Origin: Melaminivora jejuensis | GTDB lineage: Bacteria > Pseudomonadota > Gammaproteobacteria > Burkholderiales > Burkholderiaceae_C | Direction of reading: 5' to 3' | DNA length: 64,000 bases | Assembly: GCF_017811175.1 (NCBI RefSeq) | Contig: NZ_JACWIJ010000002.1 | Coordinates: 124,001 to 188,000, forward strand | Shown: positions 1 to 9,198 of the stretch, in pieces | Numbering within the stretch: the first letter of the stretch is position 1 | Layout of the letters: each line of letters starts with the position of its first letter | Program-made: the position numbers and the translations under genes | Notes under the pieces: generated by a model | Database searches by the model: none | What the model saw: only the letters and a program-made list of their open reading frames with translations | What the model was told of the DNA's origin: nothing

Positions 1-958
1 CCTGGCGGCTGGCCTGCGCGGTCTGCACCACGCCGGCCAGGTCGTCCACGGTGTAGAGGTACACGTCGCCCAGTTGCTTGACCTCTGGCTCGATGTCGCG
101 CGGCACGGCCAGATCGACCATGAACATGGGCCGATGCCGGCGGCGGCGGATGGCGCGCTCGATGGCACCCAGGCCGATGATGGGCAGCTGGCTGGCGGTG
201 CAGCTGACCACGGCGTCGAACTCGTGCAGGTGCTCGGGCAGGTCGGCCAGGCGCATGACGCTGCCGCCCAGGCGTGTGGCGAGCTTTTCGCCGCGCTCCA
301 GCGTGCGGTTGGCAATGGCGATCTGCCGGGGGTTGCGTGCGGCAAAGTGCGTGGCGCACAGCTCGATCATCTCGCCGGCGCCGACGAACAGCACGCGGAT
401 CTGCGACAAATCCTCGAACAGCTGCCCGGCCAGGCGCACGGCGGCGGCGGCCATGCTGATGCTGTGCGCGCCGATGTCGGTGCTGGAGCGCACCTCCTTG
501 GCCACGGCGAAGCTGCGCTGGAACAGTTGGTTGAGCGTGCTGCCCAGAGCGCCCGCGCCTTCGGCGGCGCGCACGGCGTTCTTCATCTGGCCCAGGATCT
601 GCGCCTCGCCCAGCACCATGGAGTCGAGCCCGCTGGCGACGCGGAAGGCGTGGCGCGCGGCCAGGCCGTTTTCCAGGTGGTAGGAGTGTGCGTGCAGCAG
701 TTCGGCGCTGACGCCGCCGGACTGCGCCAGCCAGCGCAGCGTGTGCTCGGGCGCGGCGGTGGGCGCGGCGCAGTAGATCTCGGTGCGGTTGCAGGTGGAC
801 AGGATGGCTGTTTCCACCTGCGGATGGCGGCTGCCACCGGCCAGCGATGCGCGCAGGCCGTGCAGCGTGGGCGCGATCTGGTCGAGCGCAAACGCAAAAC
901 GGCCCCGCAGATCGAGCGGGGCAGTGGTGTGGTTGATGCCGAGTGCCCAGACTGCCAT
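1..958 (-). CDS. hemA: Glutamyl-tRNA reductase, 5' part (runs off the left edge)
   Basis: NADPH-dependent reduction of glutamyl-tRNA(Glu) to glutamate-1-semialdehyde, the first committed step of C5-pathway tetrapyrrole synthesis in the cytoplasm. About 319 codons are visible. The N-terminus begins [20 protein letters not shown], and the catalytic cysteine lies in the hallmark STCNRTE motif (Cys at about residue 56). An NADPH-binding segment with VGAGEM follows near residue 190. The C-terminal dimerisation domain lies outside the window. The start is the ATG at 958. No Shine-Dalgarno sequence precedes it, but TATAAT at 967-972 ends only 8 nt upstream, which suggests a leaderless mRNA. Other heme genes (hemCDXY) lie 38-43 kb into the window. 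Confidence 0.95.
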   Translation of the reverse strand, partial: MAVWALGINHTTAPLDLRGRFAFALDQIAPTLHGLRASLAGGSRHPQVETAILSTCNRTEIYCAAPTAAPEHTLRWLAQSGGVSAELLHAHSYHLENGLAARHAFRVASGLDSMVLGEAQILGQMKNAVRAAEGAGALGSTLNQLFQRSFAVAKEVRSSTDIGAHSISMAAAAVRLAGQLFEDLSQIRVLFVGAGEMIELCATHFAARNPRQIAIANRTLERGEKLATRLGGSVMRLADLPEHLHEFDAVVSCTASQLPIIGLGAIERAIRRRRHRPMFMVDLAVPRDIEPEVKQLGDVYLYTVDDLAGVVQTAQASRQ

Positions 959-966
959 GGGGGCGG

Positions 967-972
967 ATTATA
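967..972 (-). promoter_or_regulatory. -10 box of hemA (leaderless arrangement)
   Basis: A perfect TATAAT on the minus strand ends 8 nt before the hemA ATG. The predicted transcription start would fall at or next to the start codon. No convincing -35 box was recognised. Confidence 0.45.
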
Positions 973-1054
973 AAATTTGTGCCGCCACCGGCTAGTCTGC
1001 TGGGTATCGGCCTTGATTTGCGTCATTTGCGGCCTGTCTGTGCGCGCTGTCTGC

Positions 1055-1330
1055 ATGAGCTTTGCCATCCTTGTGAATCACCTCCTGAACTTCGCCGCGC
1101 CGGCCCTGGCCGTGGCTGTGCTGCTGGTGCTGGCCAGCCATGTTTTCATGAGAAATCTGGCCAAAAACGCCGGCTGGCTTGCGCCGCTAGCTATCAATTT
1201 TGCAGTCGGTTGCGGCGTGCTGGTGGCTGGCCTGGTGCTGGGCGGACATGACGGGCTGATGCTGACCCATGCCGCGCTGGTGCTGGCCTGTGCTAGCAGT
1301 CAGTGGCTATGGTTGCGGGCCTGGCGGTAG
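1055..1330 (+). CDS. Small hypothetical membrane protein
   Basis: A 91-residue protein starting MSFAILVNHLLNFAAPALAV. It has three hydrophobic stretches (about residues 3-25, 40-60 and 66-85), so it is probably an inner-membrane protein. I do not recognise a family. The frame is also open upstream to 977, but the ATG at 1055 gives a sensible N-terminus. The middle of the protein (residues about 32-50, MRNLAKNAGW...LAINF) is encoded by a reverse-oriented copy of the dispersed repeat seen throughout this window, so part of the protein may derive from the repeat. It is divergent from hemA and convergent with the channel gene that follows. Confidence 0.6.
   Translation: MSFAILVNHLLNFAAPALAVAVLLVLASHVFMRNLAKNAGWLAPLAINFAVGCGVLVAGLVLGGHDGLMLTHAALVLACASSQWLWLRAWR
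1146..1203 (-). repeat. Dispersed repeat copy, inside a coding sequence
   Basis: The minus strand reads TTGATAGCTAGCGGCGCAAG followed by GCGTTTTTGGCCAGATTT, matching the consensus TTTTGATAGCTGTCAGCGCTT ... GGCCGATTTG. It lies in frame within the small membrane protein gene, antisense to it. Confidence 0.6.
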
Positions 1331-1396
1331 GGCCGCTGGGCGCCGACGACCGCGAAACGCGTCGCGCAAAACGCACAACGCCGAAGGACACGGCGC

Positions 1397-3943
1397 TCAC
1401 GCCCCCGAGGCCGGGCGGCGCTCCCCATCGTCGTCTGCACCCTCCACTGATTGCCCTTGCGCCACCAGGGTGGTGGCCGGCGGCGACAGGTACAGCCCTT
1501 CGGCGCGCAGCGCATCCAGGATGGCGAACAGCACGTCGCTGCGCGTGCCGCCGGCGCTGCGCGGGTTGGCCACCCAGCCAGTGGCGATGAAGGTCAGCGT
1601 GCCGTTGTGGATGCCGTCCAGCGTCACGCTGGGGGCCGGCTCGTCCAGGATGAGCTCGTGCGCCTGGAAGGCTTGCAGGATCAGCTCGCGCATTCGGCGC
1701 GCATCGGTATCCAGGGGCGCGGGCAGGCTCAGCTGTACCCGGCCCTGGGCGCCGGTCAGCGTCATGTTGCGCACCGTCTTGGTGATGAACTCCGAGTTGG
1801 GCACGATCACGGTGGAGCGGTCGCCGACCTGGATTTCGGTGGCGCGCACGTTGACGCGGCGCACGTCGCCCTCGGTGTCGCCCAGTTTGACCCAGTCGCC
1901 CACGCGCACCGGGCGCTCGGCCAGCAGGATCAGGCCGGAGATGAAGTTCTGCACGATGGCCTGCAGGCCAAAGCCTATGCCCACCGACAGCGCACTGGCC
2001 ACCCAGGCGATGCGCTCGACGCTGATGCCCAGCCCGGCCAGCGCGATGGCGATGACCACCACGCCGCCGATGTAGCCCAGCAGCGTGGTGATGGAGCTGC
2101 GCATTCCAGGGTCGAGCGCGGTGCTGGGGAAGTAGGCGTCGCTGAGCCAGCGCTTGAACACGCGAATGGCCATGAAGCCGGCCAGCAGCACTGCCACGGC
2201 GGTGGCCAGCGCCTTGGGGGCCAGCACGAAGTCGCCGATCCTGAGCGTGCCCTGCAGGATGCTGCCACGGCGAAACAGCTCGTCCGGCCCGGTGCCAAAG
2301 GGCGCCATCAGGGCAATCGCCATATAGAACAGCAGCAGCACGCGCAGCAGGCCACTGGAGAGCACCGACAGCTGATCGAGCAGCCGTGGCTCCAGCCCCA
2401 GCGCGCTGTGCAGATGCCGCCCGACCAGGCCTTGCGAGGACAGCAGCGTCTCGCTCAGGTCTTCGGCCAGCATGAACAGCAGATAGGTAGTCGCAAAGAC
2501 CACGCCCGACCACACACTCTGGCGCGCCAACAGGCCGGCCAGGGCCACGTAGCCCAACGCCAGGGCCACCCAGGATGCCAGCACCGCCAGGCCGGCAGCG
2601 GCCAGCACCACGGCCAGCCACAGCGGGCGCACCTCGACCTGCGGCTCAGGCTGCGGCTCGGCTGGCGGTGCGGCCTGCTGCGCCGCAGCCGGCGCCTGGC
2701 TGACGCGCACCACGCGCCGGCGCGTGCGCGCCAGCAGCAGCGCCATGGCCAGCGACAGCGCCAAGGCCACCAGTGCGTGCGTGAACACCTCCGCCGACAG
2801 GCTGACGCCGATGATGGCGTTCAGATCGACAGCCAGCGTGCCGGCAGCCGACAGCAGGGCAATCCACCAGGGGTAGGGCGCCAGGCGGCGCGCCTGCTCG
2901 TCGGACAGCGCCAGCAGACGCCAGCTTGGGCGCCGGCGCGACAGCAGGGCCTGGCCCAGGCTGATGACGAAGGCGGCATAGGCGGCGGCGCGCACGCTGG
3001 CGCGCTCCAGGGCGCGCAGCGGCTCGGGCAGTTCGCCGCCCACGGCCAGCGCGCCCCACAGCAGCTGCACCGCCATGGCCACCAGCAGCACCTGCACGGC
3101 AATCGCCACCGTGGCCAGCAGCGTGCGGCGCAGCCGGTTCGAGGGCAGGCGCCGGGGCAGCAGTCGCAGCAGCAGGAGATGCGCGCCCCAGGTGCCGGCG
3201 CTGCCCAGCAGCAGGGCCAGCAGTCCCATGCCGTAGAAGGCGCCCCGGTGCGGCGACTGCGCGGCGCTGGTGAGGGCGCTGCGCAAGTCCAGGCCCAGCG
3301 ACTGCAGGCGGGCGCGGTCGCCGGGCGAGGCGTTGCGCAGGTTGCGCCAGAAGGCGGCGCTCAGGGGTGAATCGGTGCGCGAACTGAGCGCTGCCTGGAA
3401 TTGGGCATGGCGCTGGCGCGTGAGTTCATTGGCGCGCTGGCCGGCATCGACGCTGACCAGGCGTGCCAGCTTCAACTCGCTGTCCAGCGCTGCGCGCTGG
3501 CGCGTGAGCGTGCTGCGCTGGCGCACCACGTCCGGCGTGTCGGCGGGCGAGCCTTTTTCAGGCGCCGGCCCCAGGCCCTGCAGCCGCGCATCGACATCGG
3601 CCAGATCGGCGCTGCGCTGCGCGGCCAGGCGATCGGCGGCTGCGCCGATGGCGTTGGCCTCGGCCACCAGGCGGCGGCCGTCGTCCTCTGTGGAGAGTTT
3701 TTGCGGCAGTGCATCCAGGCGCAGGCGCAGCTCCTCCACGCTGGACAGGGGCGTGCCGTCGCTGCTGGCCGGGGCAGTGGCGGGTGCTGGCTGGGCGTGC
3801 GCCGGTTGAAGGGTGAGGGCCAAGGCGCCGATGCAGCACAGCAGCAGGCACAGCAGCCAGCGCGTCAGGCCGGTGGCGCAGGGCTGGCTGGCAGATGCAG
3901 CAATGAGGCGATGCAGGGGCGAGAGCGGGGCGGGGCGCGGCAT
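1397..3943 (-). CDS. MscS/MscK-type mechanosensitive channel with DUF3772 N-terminus
   Basis: An 848-residue inner-membrane protein expected to release solutes during hypo-osmotic shock. Residues about 25-50 form a signal peptide ending near AHAQ. A long periplasmic, coiled-coil-prone region (about 60-230, DUF3772-like) follows, and then around ten membrane segments. The MscS pore and beta domain occupies about residues 600-800, with the typical sequences VGIGFGLQAIVQNFISG, ERPVRVGDW and IVPNSEFITK. The length fits the large MscK/YbdG-like class rather than the roughly 280-residue MscS. The ATG at 3943 is chosen because it opens the signal peptide; the frame stays open further upstream. A GACAAT box ends 7 nt before the ATG, a possible leaderless promoter. 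The gene stands alone. Confidence 0.9.
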   Translation of the reverse strand: MPRPAPLSPLHRLIAASASQPCATGLTRWLLCLLLCCIGALALTLQPAHAQPAPATAPASSDGTPLSSVEELRLRLDALPQKLSTEDDGRRLVAEANAIGAAADRLAAQRSADLADVDARLQGLGPAPEKGSPADTPDVVRQRSTLTRQRAALDSELKLARLVSVDAGQRANELTRQRHAQFQAALSSRTDSPLSAAFWRNLRNASPGDRARLQSLGLDLRSALTSAAQSPHRGAFYGMGLLALLLGSAGTWGAHLLLLRLLPRRLPSNRLRRTLLATVAIAVQVLLVAMAVQLLWGALAVGGELPEPLRALERASVRAAAYAAFVISLGQALLSRRRPSWRLLALSDEQARRLAPYPWWIALLSAAGTLAVDLNAIIGVSLSAEVFTHALVALALSLAMALLLARTRRRVVRVSQAPAAAQQAAPPAEPQPEPQVEVRPLWLAVVLAAAGLAVLASWVALALGYVALAGLLARQSVWSGVVFATTYLLFMLAEDLSETLLSSQGLVGRHLHSALGLEPRLLDQLSVLSSGLLRVLLLFYMAIALMAPFGTGPDELFRRGSILQGTLRIGDFVLAPKALATAVAVLLAGFMAIRVFKRWLSDAYFPSTALDPGMRSSITTLLGYIGGVVVIAIALAGLGISVERIAWVASALSVGIGFGLQAIVQNFISGLILLAERPVRVGDWVKLGDTEGDVRRVNVRATEIQVGDRSTVIVPNSEFITKTVRNMTLTGAQGRVQLSLPAPLDTDARRMRELILQAFQAHELILDEPAPSVTLDGIHNGTLTFIATGWVANPRSAGGTRSDVLFAILDALRAEGLYLSPPATTLVAQGQSVEGADDDGERRPASGA

Positions 3944-4091
3944 GGGCGCGATTGTCCGGCGGCGTGGCCGTGCCCGCGTGCAGGAAAGAGCCGCCATTGC
4001 GGCCCAGGCAAGCGGCGCGGCGCGCCTTGCTCCACTGCGGCAGGGGCAGCGGCCCGAGCGGGCCTGCGCCGGCGTGGCGACGGTGCGCCTG

Positions 4092-4847
4092 TCAGCCCGC
4101 CGGGCTGAACAGCTCCACCCGGTCGCTGATGATGCCGTCCGTGCCCAGCGCCAGCAGGCGCTCGGCAGCCCATTCGTCGTTGACGGTGTAGCTGAGTGCG
4201 CGCAGGCCGGCGCCGTGTACCGCCTCGACCTGCTCGCGGCTCCACAGCGCATGGTTGCAGACCACGGCCACGCAGCCCAATTGCTGCGCGGCATCCAGCC
4301 AGCCGTCATGCAGCTTGTCCAGCAGCAGGCCGCGCGGCAGTTGCGGGGCAGCGTCGCGCGCGCCGGCCAGGGCCCGGGGCTGGAAGGAGGTCAGCAGCGG
4401 CGGCACGGCCTGCCCGTGCCACAGGCGCGCCGCCAGGCTGGCCACGGCGCGGCCCGTGGCCTCTTCGGTGCCGGGCGTGGGCTTGATCTCGATGTTCAGG
4501 TGCAGGTGGTTGGCGATGCACCAGCGCGCCACGTTCTCCAGCGTCGGGATGGACTCGCCGGCGTACTGGCGCGAGTGCCAGGCGCCGGCGTCGAGCTGCG
4601 CCAGGTCGCTCCAGGGCAGCTCGCCAGCCGTGCCGTGGCCGTTGGTGGTGCGCGAAAGCGTCGCGTCGTGCAGCAGAAAGACCACGCCATCGGCACTGAG
4701 CTTGGCGTCGCACTCGAACATGCGCCAGCCGTGCGCCGCGCCCAGGCGGAAGGCGGCCAGGGTGTTTTCCGGCGCCAGGCGGCCAGCGCCCCGGTGGGCG
4801 ATCCAGCGCGGGTAGGGCCAGGCTGGCAGGGTGTCGGTAGTGCTCAT
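4092..4847 (-). CDS. ugpQ: Glycerophosphodiester phosphodiesterase
   Basis: A cytoplasmic enzyme that hydrolyses glycerophosphodiesters to glycerol-3-phosphate and an alcohol. It has 251 residues. The N-terminus carries the GDPD signature IAHRGAGRLAPENTLAAF (catalytic His-Arg and Glu), followed by ECDAKLSADGVVFLLHD with the second catalytic His, and IEIKP downstream. The length is usual for UgpQ. It is the last gene of the ugpBAECQ operon, 13 bp after ugpC, so imported diesters can be cleaved as they enter. The ATG at 4847 was chosen over a longer open frame because it places the HRG motif near the N-terminus. Confidence 0.93.
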   Translation of the reverse strand: MSTTDTLPAWPYPRWIAHRGAGRLAPENTLAAFRLGAAHGWRMFECDAKLSADGVVFLLHDATLSRTTNGHGTAGELPWSDLAQLDAGAWHSRQYAGESIPTLENVARWCIANHLHLNIEIKPTPGTEEATGRAVASLAARLWHGQAVPPLLTSFQPRALAGARDAAPQLPRGLLLDKLHDGWLDAAQQLGCVAVVCNHALWSREQVEAVHGAGLRALSYTVNDEWAAERLLALGTDGIISDRVELFSPAG

Positions 4848-4860
4848 GGCGGTGCTCGGT

Positions 4861-5865
4861 TCAGATGCGCTTGCCGGTCTTGGCGTCGAAGGCGTGCAAG
4901 CGTTCGGGCCGGGGCTGGACGTGCAGCGTGGCGCCCAGTTGCGGCGCATGGCTGCCTTCCTCGATGCGCACGACGATCTGCTCGCTGTTCAGGCGCCCAT
5001 AGATCAGGCGCTCGGCGCCCAGCATTTCCACGGTCTCGACCAGCACCGGCCAGCCGTCCGGCCCCACGTCCAGATGCTCGGGGCGTATGCCCAGGATCTG
5101 CCCGGGCACGGCACCCGGAGCGTTGTGCAGCAGGTTCATGGGCGGCGAGCCGATGAAGCTGGCCACGAAGGTGGAGGCCGGCGTGTGATAGACCTCCTCG
5201 GGCGTGCCGAACTGCTCCATGCGGCCGGCGTTCATGACGATGATGCGCTCGGCCAGCGTCATGGCCTCGACCTGGTCGTGGGTGACGAACAGGCTGGTGA
5301 TGCCCAGCTCGCGGTGCAGTTTCTGGATCTCCAGGCGCGTTTGCACGCGCAGCTTGGCGTCCAGGTTGGACAGCGGCTCGTCGAACAGAAAGACCTGCGG
5401 CTGGCGCACGATGGCCCGGCCCATGGCCACGCGCTGGCGCTGGCCGCCCGAGAGCTGGCGCGGCTTCCTGTCGAGCAGGTGCGACAGCTCCAGAATTTTG
5501 GCCGCCTTGTCCACGCGCGTGCGGATCTCGTCCTTGGCCACCCGGGCGATCTTCAGGCCGTAGGCCATGTTGTCGAACACGCTCATGTGCGGGTACAGGG
5601 CGTAGTTCTGGAACACCATGGCGATGTCGCGCTTGGCCGGCTCCAGGTTGTTGACCACGCGCGGGCCGATGTGCAGCTCGCCGCCGGTGATCTCCTCCAG
5701 CCCCGCGACCATGCGCAGGAGCGTGGACTTGCCGCAGCCCGACGGCCCGACGATGACGATGAATTCGCCATCCTGGATTTCAGCGTTGACGCCGTGGATG
5801 ACGGGCACGGCAGCCTTGCCGCTGCCATAGGTCTTGGTGATGTTCTTCAGGGAAATGGAAGCCAT
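4861..5865 (-). CDS. ugpC: sn-glycerol-3-phosphate ABC transporter, ATP-binding protein
   Basis: The ATPase that energises glycerol-3-phosphate/glycerophosphodiester import. It has 334 residues. Walker [10 protein letters not shown] spans residues 40-48, the Q-loop is near 86, the signature LSGGQ is at 138-142, and Walker B VFLFDEP is at 158-164. A C-terminal TOBE/OB regulatory region runs from about residue 240 (GIRPEHLDV). It belongs to the MalK/UgpC subfamily. The operon context (ugpB, ugpA, ugpE upstream and ugpQ downstream) specifies the substrate. The 71-bp gap to ugpE holds a copy of the dispersed repeat, which is unusual inside an operon whose other junctions are tight. Confidence 0.95.
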   Translation of the reverse strand: MASISLKNITKTYGSGKAAVPVIHGVNAEIQDGEFIVIVGPSGCGKSTLLRMVAGLEEITGGELHIGPRVVNNLEPAKRDIAMVFQNYALYPHMSVFDNMAYGLKIARVAKDEIRTRVDKAAKILELSHLLDRKPRQLSGGQRQRVAMGRAIVRQPQVFLFDEPLSNLDAKLRVQTRLEIQKLHRELGITSLFVTHDQVEAMTLAERIIVMNAGRMEQFGTPEEVYHTPASTFVASFIGSPPMNLLHNAPGAVPGQILGIRPEHLDVGPDGWPVLVETVEMLGAERLIYGRLNSEQIVVRIEEGSHAPQLGATLHVQPRPERLHAFDAKTGKRI

Positions 5866-5926
5866 TTTGCTATTTAATCAGTAGCTGTCAGCGCTTGCTG
5901 GGCAAGGGTTTGAGCGGTATTTGATG
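5866..5926 (+). repeat. Dispersed repeat copy, between ugpE and ugpC
   Basis: It contains AGTAGCTGTCAGCGCTTGCT followed by GGGCAAGGGTTTGAGCGG, one of the best matches to the window consensus. It fills the only sizeable gap between ugpE and ugpC. Confidence 0.75.
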
Positions 5927-5936
5927 TGTATTTTTG

Positions 5937-6785
5937 TTATTTTTCCGTGTCCACCAGGCCCTTGACGAACCACTTTTGCATCAGCATGACCACCAGCGTG
6001 GGCGGCAGCATGGCGATGATGGCCGTGGCCATGACGATGTTCCAGTCCACGGCGGCCTCGCCGCCGGCCAACATGCGCTTGATGCCGATGACCACCGGGT
6101 ACATGTCCTCGCTGGTGGTCATCAAAAGCGGCCACAGGTACTGGTTCCAGCCGTAGATGAACTGGATCACGAACAGCGCCGCAATCGAGGTGCGCGACAG
6201 CGGCACCAGCACGTCCACGAAAAACCGCATCGGCCCGGCGCCGTCGATGCGCGCCGCCTCGACCAGCTCATCGGGCACCGTGAGGAAGAACTGGCGGAAC
6301 AGAAAGGTCGCCGTGGCCGAGGCGATCAGCGGCAGCGTCAGGCCGCCGTAGCTGTTCAAAAGGCCCAGGTCGGCCACCACCTTGTAGGTCGGCAGGATGC
6401 GCACTTCCACGGGCAGCATCAGCGTCAGGAAGATGGCCCAGAAAGTGAGCATCTTGAACGGGAAGCGGAAGTACACGATGGCGAACGCCGACAGCAGCGA
6501 GATCGCGATCTTGCCTACCGTGATGATCATGGCCACCACGAAGCTGACCCACATCATGCGTACCACGTTGGTGTTGGAGCCCAGCTTGCCCGAGCCGAAC
6601 AGGGCGGCCTGGTAGTTCTCCCACATCTGTGAGCCGGGCAAGAGCGGCATGGGCGACTGCACGATGGCGTCCGCCGTGTGCGTGGAGGCGACGAGCGCCA
6701 GGTACAGCGGAAAGGCGACGATGGCCACGCCGAGGATCAGCACGGCGTGCGAGACAAAGGTCAGCCAGGGGTTGCGGTCGATCAT
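5937..6785 (-). CDS. ugpE: sn-glycerol-3-phosphate ABC transporter, permease UgpE
   Basis: One of the two inner-membrane subunits of the Ugp importer, a binding-protein-dependent transport permease. It has 282 residues and about six transmembrane helices. The cytoplasmic EAA loop reads EAARIDGAGPMRFF, which docks on the ATPase UgpC. The start codon lies 1 bp after the ugpA stop, so the two permeases are probably translationally coupled. The length is normal for the family (281 in E. coli). Confidence 0.94.
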   Translation of the reverse strand: MIDRNPWLTFVSHAVLILGVAIVAFPLYLALVASTHTADAIVQSPMPLLPGSQMWENYQAALFGSGKLGSNTNVVRMMWVSFVVAMIITVGKIAISLLSAFAIVYFRFPFKMLTFWAIFLTLMLPVEVRILPTYKVVADLGLLNSYGGLTLPLIASATATFLFRQFFLTVPDELVEAARIDGAGPMRFFVDVLVPLSRTSIAALFVIQFIYGWNQYLWPLLMTTSEDMYPVVIGIKRMLAGGEAAVDWNIVMATAIIAMLPPTLVVMLMQKWFVKGLVDTEK

Positions 6786-6786
6786 G

Positions 6787-7668
6787 TCAGTACTGCACCT
6801 TCTTTTCGACGTAGCGGAACTGCACTACGGTGAGCGCCACCACGATCAGCATCAGGATGACGGACTGCGCGGCCGAGCCGCCCAGGTCGAGCGCCTTGAA
6901 GCCGTCCTGATAGACCTTGTAGACCAGGATGGAGGTGGACTGGCCAGGGCCGCCCTGCGTGGCCGCGTCGATGATGCCGAAGGTGTCGAAGAAGGCATAG
7001 ACGATGTTGATGACCAGCAGGAAGAACGTGGTCGGCGATAAGAGCGGCAGCTGGATGTTCCAAAAGCGCCGCCAGGCGCCGGCGCCGTCGATGGAGGCGG
7101 CCTCGATCAGCGCCTTGGGAATGGATTGCAGCCCGGCCAGGAAGAACAGGAAGTTGTAGGAGATCTGCTTCCAGACCGAGGCGATGACGATCAGCGCCAT
7201 GGCCTGGCCGTCGTTCATCATGTGGTTCCAGCTGTAGCCCAGACGCCCCAGGTAGTAGGTGATGACGCCGATTGACGGCGAGAACAGGAACACCCACAGC
7301 ACGCCGGCGATGACCGGTGCCACGGCGTAGGGCACGATGAGCAGCGTCTTGTAGAGCATGGCCGCGCGCACGATGCGGTCGGCAAAGATGGCCAGGATCA
7401 GCGCCAGCACGATGCCGATGCCCGCCACCAAAATGGAAAACAGCGCCGTGCGCTTGAAGGAGTTCAGGTAGGACGGGTCATCGAGCAACTGCTGGAAGTT
7501 CTGCAGGCCAACCCATTCCGTGCTCATGCCGAAGGCGTCCTCCATCTGGAAGGACTGCACCACGGCCTGCCCGGCGGGCCAGAAGAAGAAGATCAGGATG
7601 ATGAGCAGCTGCGGCGCAATCAGCACCCAGGGCAACCATGCCGAGCGGAAAAGTACACGTTTTTCCAT
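6787..7668 (-). CDS. ugpA: sn-glycerol-3-phosphate ABC transporter, permease UgpA
   Basis: The second inner-membrane subunit of the Ugp importer. It has 293 residues with about six transmembrane helices, beginning with a hydrophobic N-terminal helix (WVLIAPQLLIILIFFFWPAG). The EAA loop EAASIDGAGAWRRFWNI is near residue 190. It follows ugpB after a 216-bp gap that contains a strong inverted repeat and precedes ugpE by 1 bp. Its length and position are standard for ugpA. Confidence 0.94.
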   Translation of the reverse strand: MEKRVLFRSAWLPWVLIAPQLLIILIFFFWPAGQAVVQSFQMEDAFGMSTEWVGLQNFQQLLDDPSYLNSFKRTALFSILVAGIGIVLALILAIFADRIVRAAMLYKTLLIVPYAVAPVIAGVLWVFLFSPSIGVITYYLGRLGYSWNHMMNDGQAMALIVIASVWKQISYNFLFFLAGLQSIPKALIEAASIDGAGAWRRFWNIQLPLLSPTTFFLLVINIVYAFFDTFGIIDAATQGGPGQSTSILVYKVYQDGFKALDLGGSAAQSVILMLIVVALTVVQFRYVEKKVQY

Positions 7669-7765
7669 GACGGTCCAAAAAACAGAAAACCGCCGGGGCG
7701 CCAGGCGCCGCCGTCGGGGAGCAAGCGGCCCGCGCCAGGGGCGGGCGGGCGCTGCGTTTCACGTT

Positions 7766-7824
7766 GAGCGTCTTGCGTTGGGCGTGAATACCGCGAAACG
7801 CCTAATCCTCAACGCAAAACGCTC
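7766..7824. repeat. Large imperfect inverted repeat between ugpB and ugpA
   Basis: GAGCGTCTTGCGTTG (7766-7780) pairs with CAACGCAAAACGCTC (7810-7824), matching at 14 of 15 positions. An inner GGCGT/ACGCC pair extends the stem, with a 7-nt bulge. There is no poly-T tract, so it does not look like a terminator. It could be a processing or stabilising hairpin that raises ugpB over ugpA levels, or a REP-like element. Confidence 0.6.
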
Positions 7825-7884
7825 GGCAGCGCAGCAGGCGAGCGCAAGGTATGCGCCCGCTGCCACGCTGCCGAGGGATGCCCC

Positions 7885-9198
7885 TTACTTCTTGTAGGAG
7901 CGCTCGAAGCGCGTCAGCAGTTCGTTGCCGCGCTGGACGATGGTGTCGAGCGCCTCCTTGGCGCTCTTCTTGCCGGCCCAGACCTGCTCCATCTCCTCGT
8001 CCTCGATGGTGCGGATCTGCACGTAGTTGCCCAGGCGGATGCCGCGCGAGTTGTCGGTCACCTTGCGCACCATCTGGTTCACGGCCACGTCGGTGCCGGG
8101 GTGCTTCTGATAGAAGCCGGACTTGTCGGTCAGGTCATAGGCTGCCATGGTGATGGGCAGGTAGCCGGTGCGCTGGTGGCTGTCGGCCTGCACCTTGGTC
8201 TGCGACAGGAACTCGAAGAACTTGGCCACGCCCTTGTACTCCTCGGGCTTCTTGCCGGCCATGACCCACAGCGAGGCGCCGCCGATCACGGTGTTCTGCG
8301 GTGCACCCTTCACGTCCGGGTAATAGGGCAGGGGAGCTATGGCGTAGGCGAACTTGGCGTTCTTGGCCACGTCGCCGTAGTAGCCCGAGGAGGTCTGGAT
8401 CATGGCGCACTCGCCCGAGGTGAACGAGGCCTGCGCTGCAGAACCCCGGCCCTTGTAGACGAACTCGCCGGCCTTGGCGGCTTGCGCCAGGTTGTCGATG
8501 TGGCGGGCGTGCAGCGGCGAGTTGAGTTTCAGGCGCGCCTTGTAGCCGTTGGGCGACAGGCCGTTCTTCTCGGTGGCGAACTCGACGTTGTGCCAGGCCG
8601 AGAAGGATTCGAGCTGCGTCCAGCCCATCCAGGCCAGCGTCATGGGGCAGCTGTGGCCGCTGGCCTTGAGCTTCTTGGCGGCGTCGAAGACCTCGGGCCA
8701 GGTCGCCGGGGGCTTGTCGCCGTCCAGGCCGGCCTTCTTGAAGGCGTCCTTGTTGATGTAGAAGACCGTGGTCGAGCTGTTGAACGGCATGCTCAGCATC
8801 TCGCCGTTGGGGGCCGTGTAGTAGGCAGCGACGGCGGGGATGTAGCCGCTCGGGTTGAAGTCGGCGCCAGCGTCCTTCATGACCTTGGCCACGGGCACGG
8901 TGGCGCCCTTGCTGGCCATCATGGTGGCCGTGCCCACCTCGAACACCTGCAGCACGTGCGGCGCATTGCCCGAGCGGAAGGCGGCAATCGCCGCCGTCAT
9001 GCTTTCGTCATAGCTGCCCTTGAAGGTGGGCACGATCTTGTAATCCTTCTGGCTTTCGTTGAACTGCCGGGCCAGGTCGTTGACCCACTCGTTGTTGACG
9101 GCGGTCATCGAATGCCACCACTGGATCTCGGTCTGTGCCTGGGCGCCCAGGCTGGCAGCGAACATGGAGGCGGCCAGCGCCAGATGTCTGATTTGCAT
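7885..9198 (-). CDS. ugpB: sn-glycerol-3-phosphate ABC transporter, periplasmic binding protein
   Basis: The periplasmic protein that captures glycerol-3-phosphate or glycerophosphodiesters and delivers them to UgpAE. It has 437 residues. The signal peptide MQIRHLALAASMFAASLGAQ is cleaved near AQAQ, and the mature protein begins TEIQWWHSM as in the UgpB family. Family-typical stretches (FNESQKDYKIVPTFKGSYDE, NGEMLSMPFNSSTTVFYIN) are present. The ATG at 9198 is supported by a GAGGAGAA Shine-Dalgarno about 8 nt upstream. The open frame extends upstream without a plausible start. It is the first gene of ugpBAECQ. In enteric bacteria this operon is under PhoB control; I did not identify a Pho box here. 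Confidence 0.95.
   Translation of the reverse strand: MQIRHLALAASMFAASLGAQAQTEIQWWHSMTAVNNEWVNDLARQFNESQKDYKIVPTFKGSYDESMTAAIAAFRSGNAPHVLQVFEVGTATMMASKGATVPVAKVMKDAGADFNPSGYIPAVAAYYTAPNGEMLSMPFNSSTTVFYINKDAFKKAGLDGDKPPATWPEVFDAAKKLKASGHSCPMTLAWMGWTQLESFSAWHNVEFATEKNGLSPNGYKARLKLNSPLHARHIDNLAQAAKAGEFVYKGRGSAAQASFTSGECAMIQTSSGYYGDVAKNAKFAYAIAPLPYYPDVKGAPQNTVIGGASLWVMAGKKPEEYKGVAKFFEFLSQTKVQADSHQRTGYLPITMAAYDLTDKSGFYQKHPGTDVAVNQMVRKVTDNSRGIRLGNYVQIRTIEDEEMEQVWAGKKSAKEALDTIVQRGNELLTRFERSYKK

Noticed and set aside
1451..3370. Very long plus-strand open frame (639 codons) opposite the MscS-type gene
   Set aside because: It is antisense to a well-supported channel gene, and its His/Gln/Gly/Arg-rich translation is typical of GC-rich shadow frames.
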